From Embleya sp040605455 (GTDB lineage: Bacteria; Actinomycetota; Actinomycetes; Streptomycetales; Streptomycetaceae): a stretch of 64,000 nucleotides of DNA. The stretch is from NCBI RefSeq assembly GCF_040605455.1, contig NZ_JBEXCV010000004.1, forward strand, positions 62,001 to 126,000. The letters run 5' to 3'. The notes beneath the pieces are model-generated. The model saw only the letters and a program-made list of their open reading frames with translations. It did not search any database and had not been told where the DNA came from. This document shows, piece by piece, positions 44,201 to 53,879 of this stretch. Each line of letters opens with the position of its first letter. Position 1 is the stretch's first letter. The position numbers and the translations under genes are program-made.

Positions 44201-47200
44201 GACCTGGTTGCCGTCGGCGTCGTAGGTGTACGACGTGGTGACGCTCGTTCGTTCCTTGTAGGAGAAGTTCAGGACGGAGTCGACGCGGCCGAGCGGGCTG
44301 TACGACCAACGGGTGGACCGGAGCGTCGGATCCGCGACTCGGACCTTGCGGCCCAGACCGTCGTACTCGGCGGTCATCGTGTTTCCGAGTGGGTCTGTGG
44401 ACGCGAGCGGCTCGCCTGCCACGTTGTACGAGCTCCCTGCGACCCGCCCGGTCGGCGACTTCGTCGACACCACCCGACCCGCGTCGTCGTAGGTCATCGT
44501 GGTCGTGAAGTTGTTCGCCGTCGGGAAGCGTTCGACCCGGGTGCTGGTGAGTTGGCGGCCCAGTTGGTCGTAGGTCGCCTCCGTGCGGGCGCCCTCGGGG
44601 TCGACCGCCGAGAGTTGGCGGCCGTTGGCGTCGTACGTGTAGTGCCAGGTGGCGGGCATCGGGGGTGCGTCCGCGAAGGTCTGGTTCATCAACGGACCCT
44701 GGTTGGTACCCGGGTTCGCCAACGCGCCCTGCTGGGTGGGCGCTTCGGGGGCCGTCTTCTCGACGACGTTGCCCATTCGGTCGTAGCGCATCTTGCCGGT
44801 CCGGCCGAGCGGGTCGGTCGACTCGATGGCGCGGCCGGCCTTGTCGTAGCGGACCTGCGAGGTCGCGGTGATCGGCTGGGTGGCGCCGGCAGGCGTGTAC
44901 GGCGGCAGCGTGGTCGACGTGGTGCGGCCCGCGCGGTCGGTGACGCTTGTCGTCACCCGGCCGTTGGCGTCCCGGGACACGACCGGCTCGCCGAACGCGT
45001 TGTAGCCGACGGTCGTGGTCGGGCGGGTGTTGGTCGGCGCGGCGCCGCCCACCGTCACCTCGACAGTCGGGGACGCGGTGGAGACCTCGCGGCCCAGCAC
45101 GTCGTACGTCTGGGTGACGGCATGTGCGCTCGGCGTGGCGCCCGCCGCGTTGCCGTTCGGCGAGACCTCCTCCAACACCAGGCCGCGCTGATCGCGCTTC
45201 CAGGTGGCGACCAGTACGTCGTCGACGCGCGGCGTGCCCGTCTCGTTGTGGGCGGTCTGGCGCAGGACCCGACCCGCCTTGTCGTACGTGAAGTCGGTGG
45301 CTTCCGGTGTGGTGATGCCCGTGCCGGTGCGCAGCGTCCGGCCGACGAAACCGGCCGGGTCGTACACCGTGGAGCTTTCCCGGCTCAGGCCCCCGGGGTC
45401 GAGGACCGTCTTGACCGGGCGGCTCTGCGCGTCGTAGGTGAAGTCGGTGATCGTCGTGCCGCCGGTGATGCTCCGCGTCACGTTGCCCGCGCCGTCGTAG
45501 CTCAGCCGCTCCAGCACGATGTCGCGGGTCGAGTCGTCGGGTTGGCGCACGCCGCGCGCGACCGTCTCGGCCTTGGTGTCGTCGTCGTAGTAGGTGTACG
45601 ACGTCGTCGCACCCATCGCGTCGGTGACCGAGGCAAGTCGGCCGGCCGGGTCGTAGGCGCGCGATTCGACGACCAGGTCGCGCGGAGTGCCGGAGGGATC
45701 GCCGTCCCAACCGACCAGCACCGTCTCGGCCGGTTGCCCGCCCGGGGTGTAGGAGTAGCGGATCTCGCCGCCGACCGGGTCGGTCCTGGAGATCAGGCGC
45801 CCGAACGAGTCGTAGGCGGTGCGTGTCACCCCGCCTTCGGGGTCGGTCGCGCTCTCCGGGCGGCCCTTGGTGTCGTACGTGTAGGTGCTGGTACGGGTGG
45901 TGTCGCCGCCGGTGAGGTCGGCGGTCGACTCCTCGACCACTCGGCCGTCGACGTCGTAGACGGTGGTGCCGCGAAGCGTGTGCGTGACGCCGGTGATCTC
46001 GTTGCGTACGCCCGGCTCGGTCGCGGTCGTCGGCCGCGACGCGTAGTCGTAGGCCGTGGTCGTGGTCACGCCCGCCGGCACGCTGTCCGAGACCTCGGTG
46101 GTGGTGCTCCTGCGGCCGAGGCCGTCGTAGGTTTGACGGGTGATCAGGCCGACCGGATCGGTCGTGGCCGCCAGGTCGCCGTTGGCGTAGTAGGCGAACG
46201 TCGTTACACGGTTGCCGGGTTGCGTGGTCGAAGCGAGCAGCCCGGCCGGCACCGTGCCGCCGCCGACCGCGGCCTCGGTCCCGGTGGTGTAGGCCCGTTG
46301 CGTGGTCGAACCGTCCGGCCGGGTCTCACCGCTGGGGTGGCCGGTGGTGGTGTACGCGTACGTGGTCCTGTACGTGTTGTCGCCGACATCGGCGGAGCGT
46401 GGGTCGCGCACCGCGATCAGTTGGTCGTTGCGCGGGTCGAGCGCATTGTCCTTGTTGAGGTAGAACTCCTGGTACCCCGTCCAGCACTGGGTCGTGCTCC
46501 GGCACGTGGTGCGGGATATCTCGTTGCCGCGCGCGTCGTGGCCGCTGATCAACGAATTACCGTTGGCGTCGGTGACGGTGTGTCGGAAGCCGCCGCTGTC
46601 GTAGCCGTAGGTCGTGGTCGCGCCCTCGACGTCGGTGACACTGAGCGCCCGGCCGCGGAACGCGTCGTAGGTGCGCCGTTCCTGACGGTTGTTCGGGTCG
46701 GTGACCGTGGTCGTGGTGGTCAGCGCGGCTGCTTCGGTGGTGGTGCCGCTCGCGTAGTGGCGGGCGATCGTGTCGGCGGTGAGCGCCTGGTGGTGGATCG
46801 CGACTTCGTCGATCGCGCCCTTGAAGTAGCCGCGGACGTCGGTCGGTTTGGCGGGCCAGGCGAGGTTGTTCACCGGGCCGGCGCCGATGGTGATGTAGGG
46901 ATCCACCACGACGGAGGTCGCGTCCATCGGTGCGCCGACGAGGTTTCCGTCGAGGTAGAGCTTCTGGGTCTTCCCCGGGACGTCCACGCTGAGCGCCGCG
47001 TGGTGCCAGCGGCCGTCGAGTACCGACTCCGGTGAGGTGATCGGGGCCGGGGTGCCGTTCCAAATCTCGCCGCGCAATTGGCCGTCGGTTCCGACGTAGA
47101 GCATCGGCGTGGCCGGAGTATCGGCTCCCGAATACGGCAGGTCCTGCGTGGAGTAACCCATCAACACGCCGGGACCGTCCGCCTGGAACCACAACTCCGT

Positions 47201-50200
47201 GGTGAACTGCGAGACGCCGGCCAGTTGGTCCTTGGGCAGTCGGATGTGCGACGAGGTGCCGTCGAAGCCGGTCGCCCGGTCGCCGGTGGCCCCGAACGCA
47301 CCCACGACACCCTGACGAACGTTCCAGGAGCCGCCCGCGTCGGTGGCCGGTCCCGGTACCAGGTCGATCGGCGCCGTACCGCTGTCGCTTACCGTCAACG
47401 GCCAGTATCCCGTCGGGCCGGCCGCGAGAATCCTCCTGCGGTAGTCCGCCGCGAGGTCGTCGGCCGCTGCGGCGTGGGCGGCGATGGTAGACGCGTCCAA
47501 GGTCTTGCGGTAGACGGCGACCTCGTCGATCCGCCCCTCGAAGTACCCGGACCCGGCCGGTGCCTTCTCGTACCCCGCGGTGGCACCCGCACCGACGAAG
47601 CTGCGCAGGCTCTTCTCGTGGAACACCGCGCCACTGATCGTGCCCGCCACGACGCCGTCGAGGTAGAGCGTGTGTACGACGCCGTCGGTGGTGAGCACGA
47701 CATGGTGCCATCGGTCGTCGTCGACGGACTTCTCGGTGACGATCTGCGGCAACGCCGTTCCGCTCGTCGTGAAGAACTTGCCGCGCAACTTCCCGTCGGT
47801 GTCGACGTACAGCGCAGGCGTGTAGGTCGTCTGCGATTCCCCGATGCCGGCCGACTGGTAGCCGAACAACACACCCGGCTTCGACGTTTCGAAGGACATC
47901 TCGATGGTGGCCTGGGACGAGCCGTGGATCATTCCCTGAGGCAACTCGATATAGGAATTGATGCCGTTGAACTCCGCGGAGCCTTCGTCGAAGGTGGCCC
48001 CGTAGGTGCTACCACTCGTGGCGAACGCGCGCGCCGCCCCGTTCGTGGCGCGGGCACCCTGCTGCGAGGTGACCTCCGACCCGGACGTCTCGTTCAGCCG
48101 GTAGTACGACCACGGCCCCGAGGAGGCCACCGCCGCGCGATAGGCGGGTGCGCTGTTCGGTATCACCGCGCTTCGCGCAGCGAAGTGCTCGGCCACCGCC
48201 GTCGCGTCGATCGCCCGGTCGTACACCGCCACTTCGTCCATCGACCCGTCGAAACGGCCGACGGTGCCGGGGGCTTCCGCCCAGCCGGCGACGAATCCGG
48301 CGCCCAGGTACACCCGGCTCGAACTCTCGTGGTTGATCGCGCCGTTGATGCTTCCCGCCTTGGCGCCGTCCAGGTAGAGCGACTGCACGCTGCCGTCGGC
48401 GGTCAATACCGCGTGGTGCCAGCGGCTGTCGGTGACCGCCTGGGCGGAGGTGACCGGTACCGCCCACGCGGCATCGGCTTGCATGAACTTCCCGCGCAGC
48501 TTGCCGTTGGTGTCGATGTAGAGCGCGGGGGTGTACGTGCCGCCCACCCCGGCCGGGTCGTCGATCGCATTGGACTGGTGTCCCAGCAGCACACCCGGCT
48601 TGTCGGTCTTGAACCACATCTCGATCGACAGCCGAGGCCGGGTCCGCAGCAGGTTCTGCGGCAACTCGACGTAGGACGTGCTCCCGTCGAACTCGGCCGC
48701 CGTGTCGTCGCCGCCCGCGAACGCGCCCGCCCGGCCGGGGATCACATCGTGATAGGTGCCCGCCGCGGCACTGCCGAAGGCGTTGTTCGCGCCGGTCCCA
48801 CCCTGTTCGCCGAGGCGGTAGTAGGCGACCGGCGCGGACGCGGTGATCGCGCTCGCGTAGCCGGCCGAGGACGCGGTGTAGGTCGGCTGGGCCAACTTCC
48901 AGGCGCCGCCGTTGATGTCGGTGACCTGGGTGACCCGGTCGGTACGGGCGTCGTACGCGACCTCCGCGTGCGTGCGCCCGGACGGCAGCGTGACCTTGGT
49001 CAGCTGGGTGGCCGCGGCGCGTGCGGCGTAGTGCTCGGCCACGCCCGTGGCGCCCAACGGGCGTTCGTACAGCGCGACATCGTCGATCGTGCCGTTGAAG
49101 TAGGCGATGGCGGCGGGTGATTGCGGCACGCCTTGGGCGAAGCCCGCGCCGACGAGGGTGTTGCTGCCGGCCGGGTGGTAGACCTCGCCCGAAAGCGTGC
49201 CCGCGGCCTGGCCGTCCAGGTAGAGCGTCTGTGCCGTCCCGGTCGCGGACAGCACCGCGTGGTGCCACTGGTTGTCCGTGACGACACCCGCGGACGTGAT
49301 CGGGTCCGGGCTGGCACCTCGGGTGAGGAAACGACCGCGCAACCTGCCGTTGGTGTCGATGTAGAGGGCGGGGTTGAACTCCCCGCCCACGCCCGCCGGG
49401 TCGTCGAGCGCGCGGGCCTGCTGACTGAACAGCACCCCGGCACCGGTCGTCTTGAACCACATCTCGACGCTGAGGAAGGTCGACTTGCCCACGATGTCGG
49501 CCGGCAGTCGCACATACGACGAGGTGCCGTTGAAACCGGCCGCCTGGTCCGGGGATCCGCCGAGCGCACCGGCCTGACCGAGCGTCACGTTGCGGTACTC
49601 GGCGCCCTCCCGCGCGGTCGTGGTGGGCACGCTGTCGGCCGCGGTGGTCGTCGGGCCCGCGTCGCCGAACCGCCAGTACGAGCGCGGGCCGGCGTCCATC
49701 ACCACGGAGCGGTAGTGCGATCCGGTGGTGTAGTCGTAGCGCGTGCACGGCGCGGCCGGTCCGGTACCGCCGGGCACGGGCGGGCATACGCTGGTCAGTC
49801 GGTCGCCTTCGTAGCCGTACGTCCACACCGGACCCGGGGTCGTCGCGTCGATCGGGTTCGTGCCGGCCTGGGTGACGTGCGCGCCGGTCCAGGTGAAGCT
49901 CAGGTAGCGGCCGGAGGTGACGTCCGTGGCCCTTGCGATCCGACCGTCGGTGCCGTAGGTGATCTGCTGGGTACGCCCCGCGTAGTCGGCGACGGAGATC
50001 AGTCGGCCCGCCGCGTCGAAGACCTGCCGGGTGCCGGACTTGTCGGCGAGTTGCCAGCCGCCGCCCGATACCGCGGTGAAGGTGGCGAAGCCGCCCGACG
50101 GCGCGGCGTAACTGCCGTCCGCGTTGCGCCCGAAGCGCATCTGGCCGCCGGAGGCGAGCACGATGACGACGTTGCCGGAGCCGTCGTTGTCCGGGATCGC

Positions 50201-53059
50201 CCGCATGTCCCAGCGCGAGGCCCAGCCCGCGCCGAACGCGGTGTCGGTGCGCGGGTCGAGCGAGTTGTACGTACGCGCCACCGTCAGGTCGGGACCGACC
50301 GCGCTCACCGAGGCGTCGGTGGCGGCCGTCGTGTAGTTGCCGACCTGTTCGTTGAATTCCTTGCCCGCCGAGCCGGCCGCGAGGTGGCTGGTGATCGCCG
50401 GCTGCGGCACCTGGGTCGAGAACATCGCGGGTCGCGCGAACGTGCCGTCCGCACCGCCGGAATCGCCGACCGTGCCGTACCAGGCGTAGGTCTTGCCCCA
50501 GGTCAGGTTCCACTCCTTGGGCACCGTCCACGGCGAACTCGGCTGCCAATCGGAGGTGTGGCAGTCCTTGCGCGTGTTCGCGCCGTCGACCTCGCAGACC
50601 TCGAACTTGTAGCGCAGCGGCTGATTCACCGGCCAGGAGTCCCGGTCGTGCCCGGTCACGTGCAGCATCGGGGTCAGCGTCGAGAACGTGTACCCGCTCG
50701 GCGGCCAGGCCGCATCCACGGCCGGCGGGCGGTTGGGAATCGTGAACACGGCCGGGTTCGGGCGCAGCGAGGCGTCGGCGCCGTCACCGATGTAGCCGTA
50801 CCAGGCGTAGGTTCCGCCCTTGGCCAGGTTCCAACTCGTGGGCACCGTAAACGAGGCCGGGGTCTGCCAGGGCGAGGATTGGCAGTTCTTGCGGTAGTCC
50901 TGCGCCTCGACCGCGCAGACCTCGAAGCGGTAGTCCAGCGAGGGCCGCGGCCAGTTGTCGGGGTCGTTGCCCGCGACGGTGAACGTCGGAGTCGTGGTGT
51001 CGGACTCGTAGCCGTTGCCGGGCGTCATCGACGTGATGACCGGCCACTTGTTGCTGGTGCCCAGGGCCATCGGCAGTGGCGGTACGCCCATTTGGGAGAA
51101 CTTGGGGATGTTCGTCCCGTCCATGTCCCAGGCGAGCGTGTATGTTCCCGGGGGCAGCTTGGCGATGGTGGCGTTCAGCGTCACCGACTGACCGGGCGCC
51201 ACGTCGTTGGGCAGCTGCGTCCAGGCAACGGTGCCCAGTTCGGTGCCGCTCGCGTTGAACAGCCGGTAGTGGAGCGAGTGGATCCCCTTGGTCCAACCCA
51301 CGGCACCGTTGTTGGTGACGGTGACGCTCGCGATGCCGTCCTGAGTGGCCGTCACTTCACGCACGAGGTTGTTGAATTTGTACGCGGCCCGGAAGGGCGT
51401 GTAGTCGATGTCGAGCTTGACGCCGCCGTTGGGCGCGGTGTCGAACTTCTTCCAGGTCTTCGGGTCGCCCTGGGCGGTGCGCACGGTCAGGCCGTTGTTC
51501 GCGGCGCCGGTGACCCAGCCCTGGATCAGGTCGCGACCGCCGGTGCCGAGGTCGACGACACCCCAGCCGTCGTTGCAGCCGTCCGACTCGTTGCCCAGGG
51601 CGAACGACGCCGAACCCAGCGCTGGACCATAGGACGGGCCCGGCCAGCGCACCGAACTCGGATTCCACGAGCCGGTGTTCCCGTGCACCGTCACCGCACG
51701 CGGCGCCTGGCAGTCCCAGGAGTGCACGTTCCACAGCGCGAGTCGGGCGCCGGTGATCGTGTTGTTCTGCAACTGGGCGGAGACCGCCGAGGTGTTGAGC
51801 AGGATCGCGGCGTTGGCACAGCCGCTGTCGCAGTTGTAGCCCAGGCGATAGACGTCGGTCTGGAAGAAGTTGCGACCCTGGACGATGCTCACCGAGTTCG
51901 AGGCGGGCGTCACCGCGACTGTGGGGTCGACCTTCACCGGGTACACCCGTCCCGGTGCGTCCAGCCAGGCGCGGTCGAGCTTGACCCGCAGCACCCGCAC
52001 GCCGTCGGCCCGCGCGAGGAGTTCGTACGTCACACCGCCCGAGGTGGCGCCTTCGCCCGAGGCCGGATCGACCGCGGAGTCCATCATCCAGCCGTGCGGG
52101 ATCATCGCCTGGACCGCGCCGGAGGCGTCGGTCAGGGCCACATTGCCGTTCTCGTCCAGGCTCGCGGTGAGCCCGGCCAGATGCAGCGGGAAGTCCCAGG
52201 TGTCGGGCGCGGACGGCGAGTTGAGGAGGATCGTCTCCTTGATCTCGCCGTCGCCGGCCTTCAGGTTGACGTCCGCCTGGGGCCGCGCGCCGGTGAAGGT
52301 GATGCTGTCCGACGCGGTTCGTCCGACGCTGGGGGTCGCGCCGTCGAGGCCGAAGCCGACACTGGTCCCGTTGCCTGTGTGCAGGGTGGCCAGTCGGGTG
52401 GCATCCGCCTTCGTCGCGACGTCGACGGGGTTCGCTGCGGCACGCGTGCGCCACCAGTCCGGGTCGGTCGCGCTGCCGCCCATCGGCGCGAGGGTGTCGT
52501 CGATCCTGGCCCATGTCCCGTCCGAAAGGCGGTAGTTGACCGGATCCTCGGAGACTTTGAGGGTGCGGCTGCCGTCGGCGTTCTCGTAGACGCTGGTGTG
52601 CGAATCGCGTTCGGCCGGTACCTCGCGGCTGGTGCGCTCGTCGAAGGACGAGCCGCCTGCGGGGTTCGGAGCCTGCGGGGCGGCAACGGCGAGGCTCGTG
52701 CCGTCGGCCTGCGGGGCCGACCGGATCTGCTGGGTACCGGCAGCGGCGAGCGGCCGCTCCGGGGTCGATTCGACCGGGGTCGGCGCCAACGGCCCCTGGT
52801 CCGGGCCGAGTTCCCCGGGAGCCGTGCCCGCGGATCGTCCGGCGGCATCGGCACCCGCGCGTGTCTGCGCCGTGTCGACCTGGTGCGAGCGGCCGGCGGC
52901 CGAACCCCATTCCTGGCTCGGCTTGCCGTATTTCGTCCCGCCTTGGGTGGCGGCGGACACGGCGGTCGCACCGCCGACGGTAAGACCCACGGTCATCGCC
53001 ATCGCGGCGACGATCGCGGTCGGACGCTGCGCACGCAGCCACAACAGCCCACCGAGCAC
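41228..53059 (-). CDS. Giant Rhs polymorphic toxin with LamG modules and nuclease-like C-terminus
   Basis: About 3,943 residues from GTG 53059 (GGGGGAG seven bases upstream). Approximate order: signal peptide (IVAAMAMTVGLTVGGATAVSA, residues 15-36); linker; DNRLRE-like domain (385-555); two Fn3-like repeats, each with a Cys pair (673-880; FEVCAVEAQDYRKNC, FEVCEVDGANTRKDC); DUF6531-type segment (886-1090; VARTYNSLDPRTDTAFGAGW); four LamG-type modules (1120-2106); YD repeats (2120-3435; YDAAGRLTRQTEKVDAGTS); Rhs core end (ASRWYDPASGGFDSRDTW, DPTGH near 3507); a Gly/Pro/Lys linker; and the toxin (about 3770-3943) with NRAALHLIADNAGGANYTLR and NPANSPDMSGLERDI, an NS_2-like nuclease pattern. The core shell would enclose and deliver the toxin to neighbouring cells. 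Toxin activity is inferred from motif layout. Confidence 0.93.
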   Translation of the reverse strand: MLGGLLWLRAQRPTAIVAAMAMTVGLTVGGATAVSAATQGGTKYGKPSQEWGSAAGRSHQVDTAQTRAGADAAGRSAGTAPGELGPDQGPLAPTPVESTPERPLAAAGTQQIRSAPQADGTSLAVAAPQAPNPAGGSSFDERTSREVPAERDSHTSVYENADGSRTLKVSEDPVNYRLSDGTWARIDDTLAPMGGSATDPDWWRTRAAANPVDVATKADATRLATLHTGNGTSVGFGLDGATPSVGRTASDSITFTGARPQADVNLKAGDGEIKETILLNSPSAPDTWDFPLHLAGLTASLDENGNVALTDASGAVQAMIPHGWMMDSAVDPASGEGATSGGVTYELLARADGVRVLRVKLDRAWLDAPGRVYPVKVDPTVAVTPASNSVSIVQGRNFFQTDVYRLGYNCDSGCANAAILLNTSAVSAQLQNNTITGARLALWNVHSWDCQAPRAVTVHGNTGSWNPSSVRWPGPSYGPALGSASFALGNESDGCNDGWGVVDLGTGGRDLIQGWVTGAANNGLTVRTAQGDPKTWKKFDTAPNGGVKLDIDYTPFRAAYKFNNLVREVTATQDGIASVTVTNNGAVGWTKGIHSLHYRLFNASGTELGTVAWTQLPNDVAPGQSVTLNATIAKLPPGTYTLAWDMDGTNIPKFSQMGVPPLPMALGTSNKWPVITSMTPGNGYESDTTTPTFTVAGNDPDNWPRPSLDYRFEVCAVEAQDYRKNCQSSPWQTPASFTVPTSWNLAKGGTYAWYGYIGDGADASLRPNPAVFTIPNRPPAVDAAWPPSGYTFSTLTPMLHVTGHDRDSWPVNQPLRYKFEVCEVDGANTRKDCHTSDWQPSSPWTVPKEWNLTWGKTYAWYGTVGDSGGADGTFARPAMFSTQVPQPAITSHLAAGSAGKEFNEQVGNYTTAATDASVSAVGPDLTVARTYNSLDPRTDTAFGAGWASRWDMRAIPDNDGSGNVVIVLASGGQMRFGRNADGSYAAPSGGFATFTAVSGGGWQLADKSGTRQVFDAAGRLISVADYAGRTQQITYGTDGRIARATDVTSGRYLSFTWTGAHVTQAGTNPIDATTPGPVWTYGYEGDRLTSVCPPVPGGTGPAAPCTRYDYTTGSHYRSVVMDAGPRSYWRFGDAGPTTTAADSVPTTTAREGAEYRNVTLGQAGALGGSPDQAAGFNGTSSYVRLPADIVGKSTFLSVEMWFKTTGAGVLFSQQARALDDPAGVGGEFNPALYIDTNGRLRGRFLTRGASPDPITSAGVVTDNQWHHAVLSATGTAQTLYLDGQAAGTLSGEVYHPAGSNTLVGAGFAQGVPQSPAAIAYFNGTIDDVALYERPLGATGVAEHYAARAAATQLTKVTLPSGRTHAEVAYDARTDRVTQVTDINGGAWKLAQPTYTASSAGYASAITASAPVAYYRLGEQGGTGANNAFGSAAAGTYHDVIPGRAGAFAGGDDTAAEFDGSTSYVELPQNLLRTRPRLSIEMWFKTDKPGVLLGHQSNAIDDPAGVGGTYTPALYIDTNGKLRGKFMQADAAWAVPVTSAQAVTDSRWHHAVLTADGSVQSLYLDGAKAGSINGAINHESSSRVYLGAGFVAGWAEAPGTVGRFDGSMDEVAVYDRAIDATAVAEHFAARSAVIPNSAPAYRAAVASSGPWSYYRLNETSGSEVTSQQGARATNGAARAFATSGSTYGATFDEGSAEFNGINSYIELPQGMIHGSSQATIEMSFETSKPGVLFGYQSAGIGESQTTYTPALYVDTDGKLRGKFFTTSGTALPQIVTEKSVDDDRWHHVVLTTDGVVHTLYLDGVVAGTISGAVFHEKSLRSFVGAGATAGYEKAPAGSGYFEGRIDEVAVYRKTLDASTIAAHAAAADDLAADYRRRILAAGPTGYWPLTVSDSGTAPIDLVPGPATDAGGSWNVRQGVVGAFGATGDRATGFDGTSSHIRLPKDQLAGVSQFTTELWFQADGPGVLMGYSTQDLPYSGADTPATPMLYVGTDGQLRGEIWNGTPAPITSPESVLDGRWHHAALSVDVPGKTQKLYLDGNLVGAPMDATSVVVDPYITIGAGPVNNLAWPAKPTDVRGYFKGAIDEVAIHHQALTADTIARHYASGTTTEAAALTTTTTVTDPNNRQERRTYDAFRGRALSVTDVEGATTTYGYDSGGFRHTVTDANGNSLISGHDARGNEISRTTCRSTTQCWTGYQEFYLNKDNALDPRNDQLIAVRDPRSADVGDNTYRTTYAYTTTGHPSGETRPDGSTTQRAYTTGTEAAVGGGTVPAGLLASTTQPGNRVTTFAYYANGDLAATTDPVGLITRQTYDGLGRRSTTTEVSDSVPAGVTTTTAYDYASRPTTATEPGVRNEITGVTHTLRGTTVYDVDGRVVEESTADLTGGDTTRTSTYTYDTKGRPESATDPEGGVTRTAYDSFGRLISRTDPVGGEIRYSYTPGGQPAETVLVGWDGDPSGTPRDLVVESRAYDPAGRLASVTDAMGATTSYTYYDDDTKAETVARGVRQPDDSTRDIVLERLSYDGAGNVTRSITGGTTITDFTYDAQSRPVKTVLDPGGLSRESSTVYDPAGFVGRTLRTGTGITTPEATDFTYDKAGRVLRQTAHNETGTPRVDDVLVATWKRDQRGLVLEEVSPNGNAAGATPSAHAVTQTYDVLGREVSTASPTVEVTVGGAAPTNTRPTTTVGYNAFGEPVVSRDANGRVTTSVTDRAGRTTSTTLPPYTPAGATQPITATSQVRYDKAGRAIESTDPLGRTGKMRYDRMGNVVEKTAPEAPTQQGALANPGTNQGPLMNQTFADAPPMPATWHYTYDANGRQLSAVDPEGARTEATYDQLGRQLTSTRVERFPTANNFTTTMTYDDAGRVVSTKSPTGRVAGSSYNVAGEPLASTDPLGNTMTAEYDGLGRKVRVADPTLRSTRWSYSPLGRVDSVLNFSYKERTSVTTSYTYDADGNQVSTVTPTGGRTDLAYDAAGRLTRQTEKVDAGTSIVSSFGYDAMGNRTRFTDGKGNSTIYTHTAWDQPESVIEPATTAHPNLADRTWTTTYDAVGQATIQSAPGGVRSNNTYDHLGRLVEQTGTGAEAATDKRVFAYDGSGRLTKAQTFGAVTAKSTNTYTYNDRGLLLSSAGTSGSSQYTWDAESQLAQRTDAAGTTVFGYDGAGRTASVLDPQSGVRVEREYDAAGRPTNETYQRPSAGAPNGISAMSMPSSNRQYEYDPFGRLAVDGVYTDAGDRQQRTAYTYDDDGRVTGKDESVTGGRNNTYSYDLAGRLTQWNDGTTVTPYTWDAAGNRTGAGTKTATYDERNRLLTAGDTSYAYTPRGTRSTITVPGLTKSMQFDAFEQLAQDSASYGYDAQGRMITRDGQSGFAYDGTTNNLVADGTTKFTRGAAGDLIATGNGTSATLAITDEHGDVTAALDPTTLNRTAATTYDPFGQVTSQTGARPGLGYQGAWTDPTTGQVNMASRWYDPASGGFDSRDTWTLAPSPSGNANRYAYGGGDPLTNTDPTGHCFWDACVAEGTAVYWAAAGAFAVGAACMAKCQSLAQGLANGLSNTWSGAQSLGSKIKNKWNSWSSGGGTITGTATLAGWWATHSTTADSAASSSAAAGTRAGDLNAWACRTYGACGSSGGPGNGPGAGPGTGGPGAGPGSRCVVGCRGGNGKGPGKGPSGKPPMKPKPKPPHRPTAPKNRPPTSATPVVDPLVAIIKGLLDGSRVFDTLQSTTNLQPGPVYNPDQVAQDEHSLEMLKAFFPEETIDTGLGFGDSGANIDRRRTRNECQRDFPSKEAGYFYAPMTKFGPNDEDCRATGAVAIIDGDDVRTGLERRDPKWKPAGYSTLPAGNRAALHLIADNAGGANYTLRNFVAGYQNPANSPDMSGLERDIQNAATGGQVISVGVLPIYGDPTRHAGVPDRIRMVAHGSGGYALNCTVYNSPQGGYDCTQRTSGGPLSRP
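46740..49700 (-). repeat. Four tandem LamG-type modules inside the Rhs gene
   Basis: Four units of roughly 220 residues recur at about 49700-49010, 48830-48170, 48110-47460 and 47410-46740. Each has the pattern FNGTSSYVRLP / FDGSTSYVELP, then EMWFKT, ALYIDTNGRLRGRF, WHHAVLS, TLYLDG and a closing IDDVALYERPL. The first three are clearly paralogous and the fourth is more diverged. Confidence 0.85.
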
Positions 53060-53299
53060 GGGACTGCTCCCCCAGGAATAGAGATATGACAGGCGCACAT
53101 CCAAATGGCCGGCGGGGTGGTTGAACAATTTATTTGGTTCTATATCGACAGATGATTCACGTCATAGCGATGCCATACAACTTTTGATCACTGCCAAGCG
53201 TCGCGGGCGGTTCGGGACGGCCCGGGCCACCCGACGACTTACGGAGCAACCCGATCGGCGCGCGTGTGCCGTGGGTCGGCATGGGGGTGGCCTGTGAGC
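53060..53299. promoter_or_regulatory. AT-rich divergent control region of the Rhs gene
   Basis: The stretch 53115-53195 is markedly AT-richer than the rest of the window and contains the palindrome TTGAACAA (53122-53129) and TATAT near 53141. It probably holds the Rhs promoter, but no single -10/-35 pair stands out. Confidence 0.4.
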
Positions 53300-53605
53300 A
53301 TGGCCGGTATGGACAATTGGTTTCCCAGGCATCCCGGGGACGATCCGTTGGAGCGGGCTTCCGTGGTGGGTGAGTTGCCCGAAGTCGAGGGTGCCGCACG
53401 CCGGTTGGCGGAGGCGCTGCTCGGGTGGCACAACGCGGCGCCCGGAGCGGCGGAACCGGCGCACGAGGTACGGGTCGTGGTGGCGCCGGCCGCACCGGCG
53501 GACCGAGAGCTGTGTTGGCGGATCGAGGTCGCGCCGGATCGAGTGGAGCGGTTGATCGCACTACTGCGACGCGATACCGAGGCGCTGTTCGCGGCGCGCG
53601 AGTGA
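53300..53605 (+). CDS. Small hypothetical protein
   Basis: A 101-residue protein, MAGMDNWFPRHPGDDPLERA, rich in Glu, Ala and Arg, with helices ERASVVGELPEVEGAARRLA and DRVERLIALLRRDTEALF. No family is recognised. Start choice among GTG 53294, ATG 53300 and ATG 53309 is open. It diverges from the Rhs gene and could be a regulatory or structural accessory, but nothing shows this. Confidence 0.5.
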   Translation: MAGMDNWFPRHPGDDPLERASVVGELPEVEGAARRLAEALLGWHNAAPGAAEPAHEVRVVVAPAAPADRELCWRIEVAPDRVERLIALLRRDTEALFAARE

Positions 53606-53879
53606 GGCCTTGCGGGGGTCGCTCGATAAGCATTCAGTCCGGCATATTCGCGATAATGTGCCCGGCCGTCCGCACGGTGAACCGCTCGGGGAAGCAGCCG
53701 ACCGGGCCCGGCATCGCCCTCACCCGCCGCCCGCCGCCCGCCGCCCGCCGCTCCATCGACCGATCCCGTGGCCTACCGACCTGATCCGACCGAGCCGATA
53801 CCGCCGCGGTGGCCTTGCCGTTCGCCGACCCGGTGGCGGCGACGGGGCGGTTGTAGCCTTCGCGAACGGGGCCGAGCGG

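Noticed and set aside
42302..47035. 1,577-codon plus-strand frame opposite the Rhs gene
   Set aside because: Antisense shadow of YD repeats, with a composition of Arg/Gly/Val and no family features.
49121..53089. 1,322-codon plus-strand frame opposite the Rhs N-terminal half
   Set aside because: Also an antisense shadow; the minus-strand frame has a signal peptide and recognisable domains.
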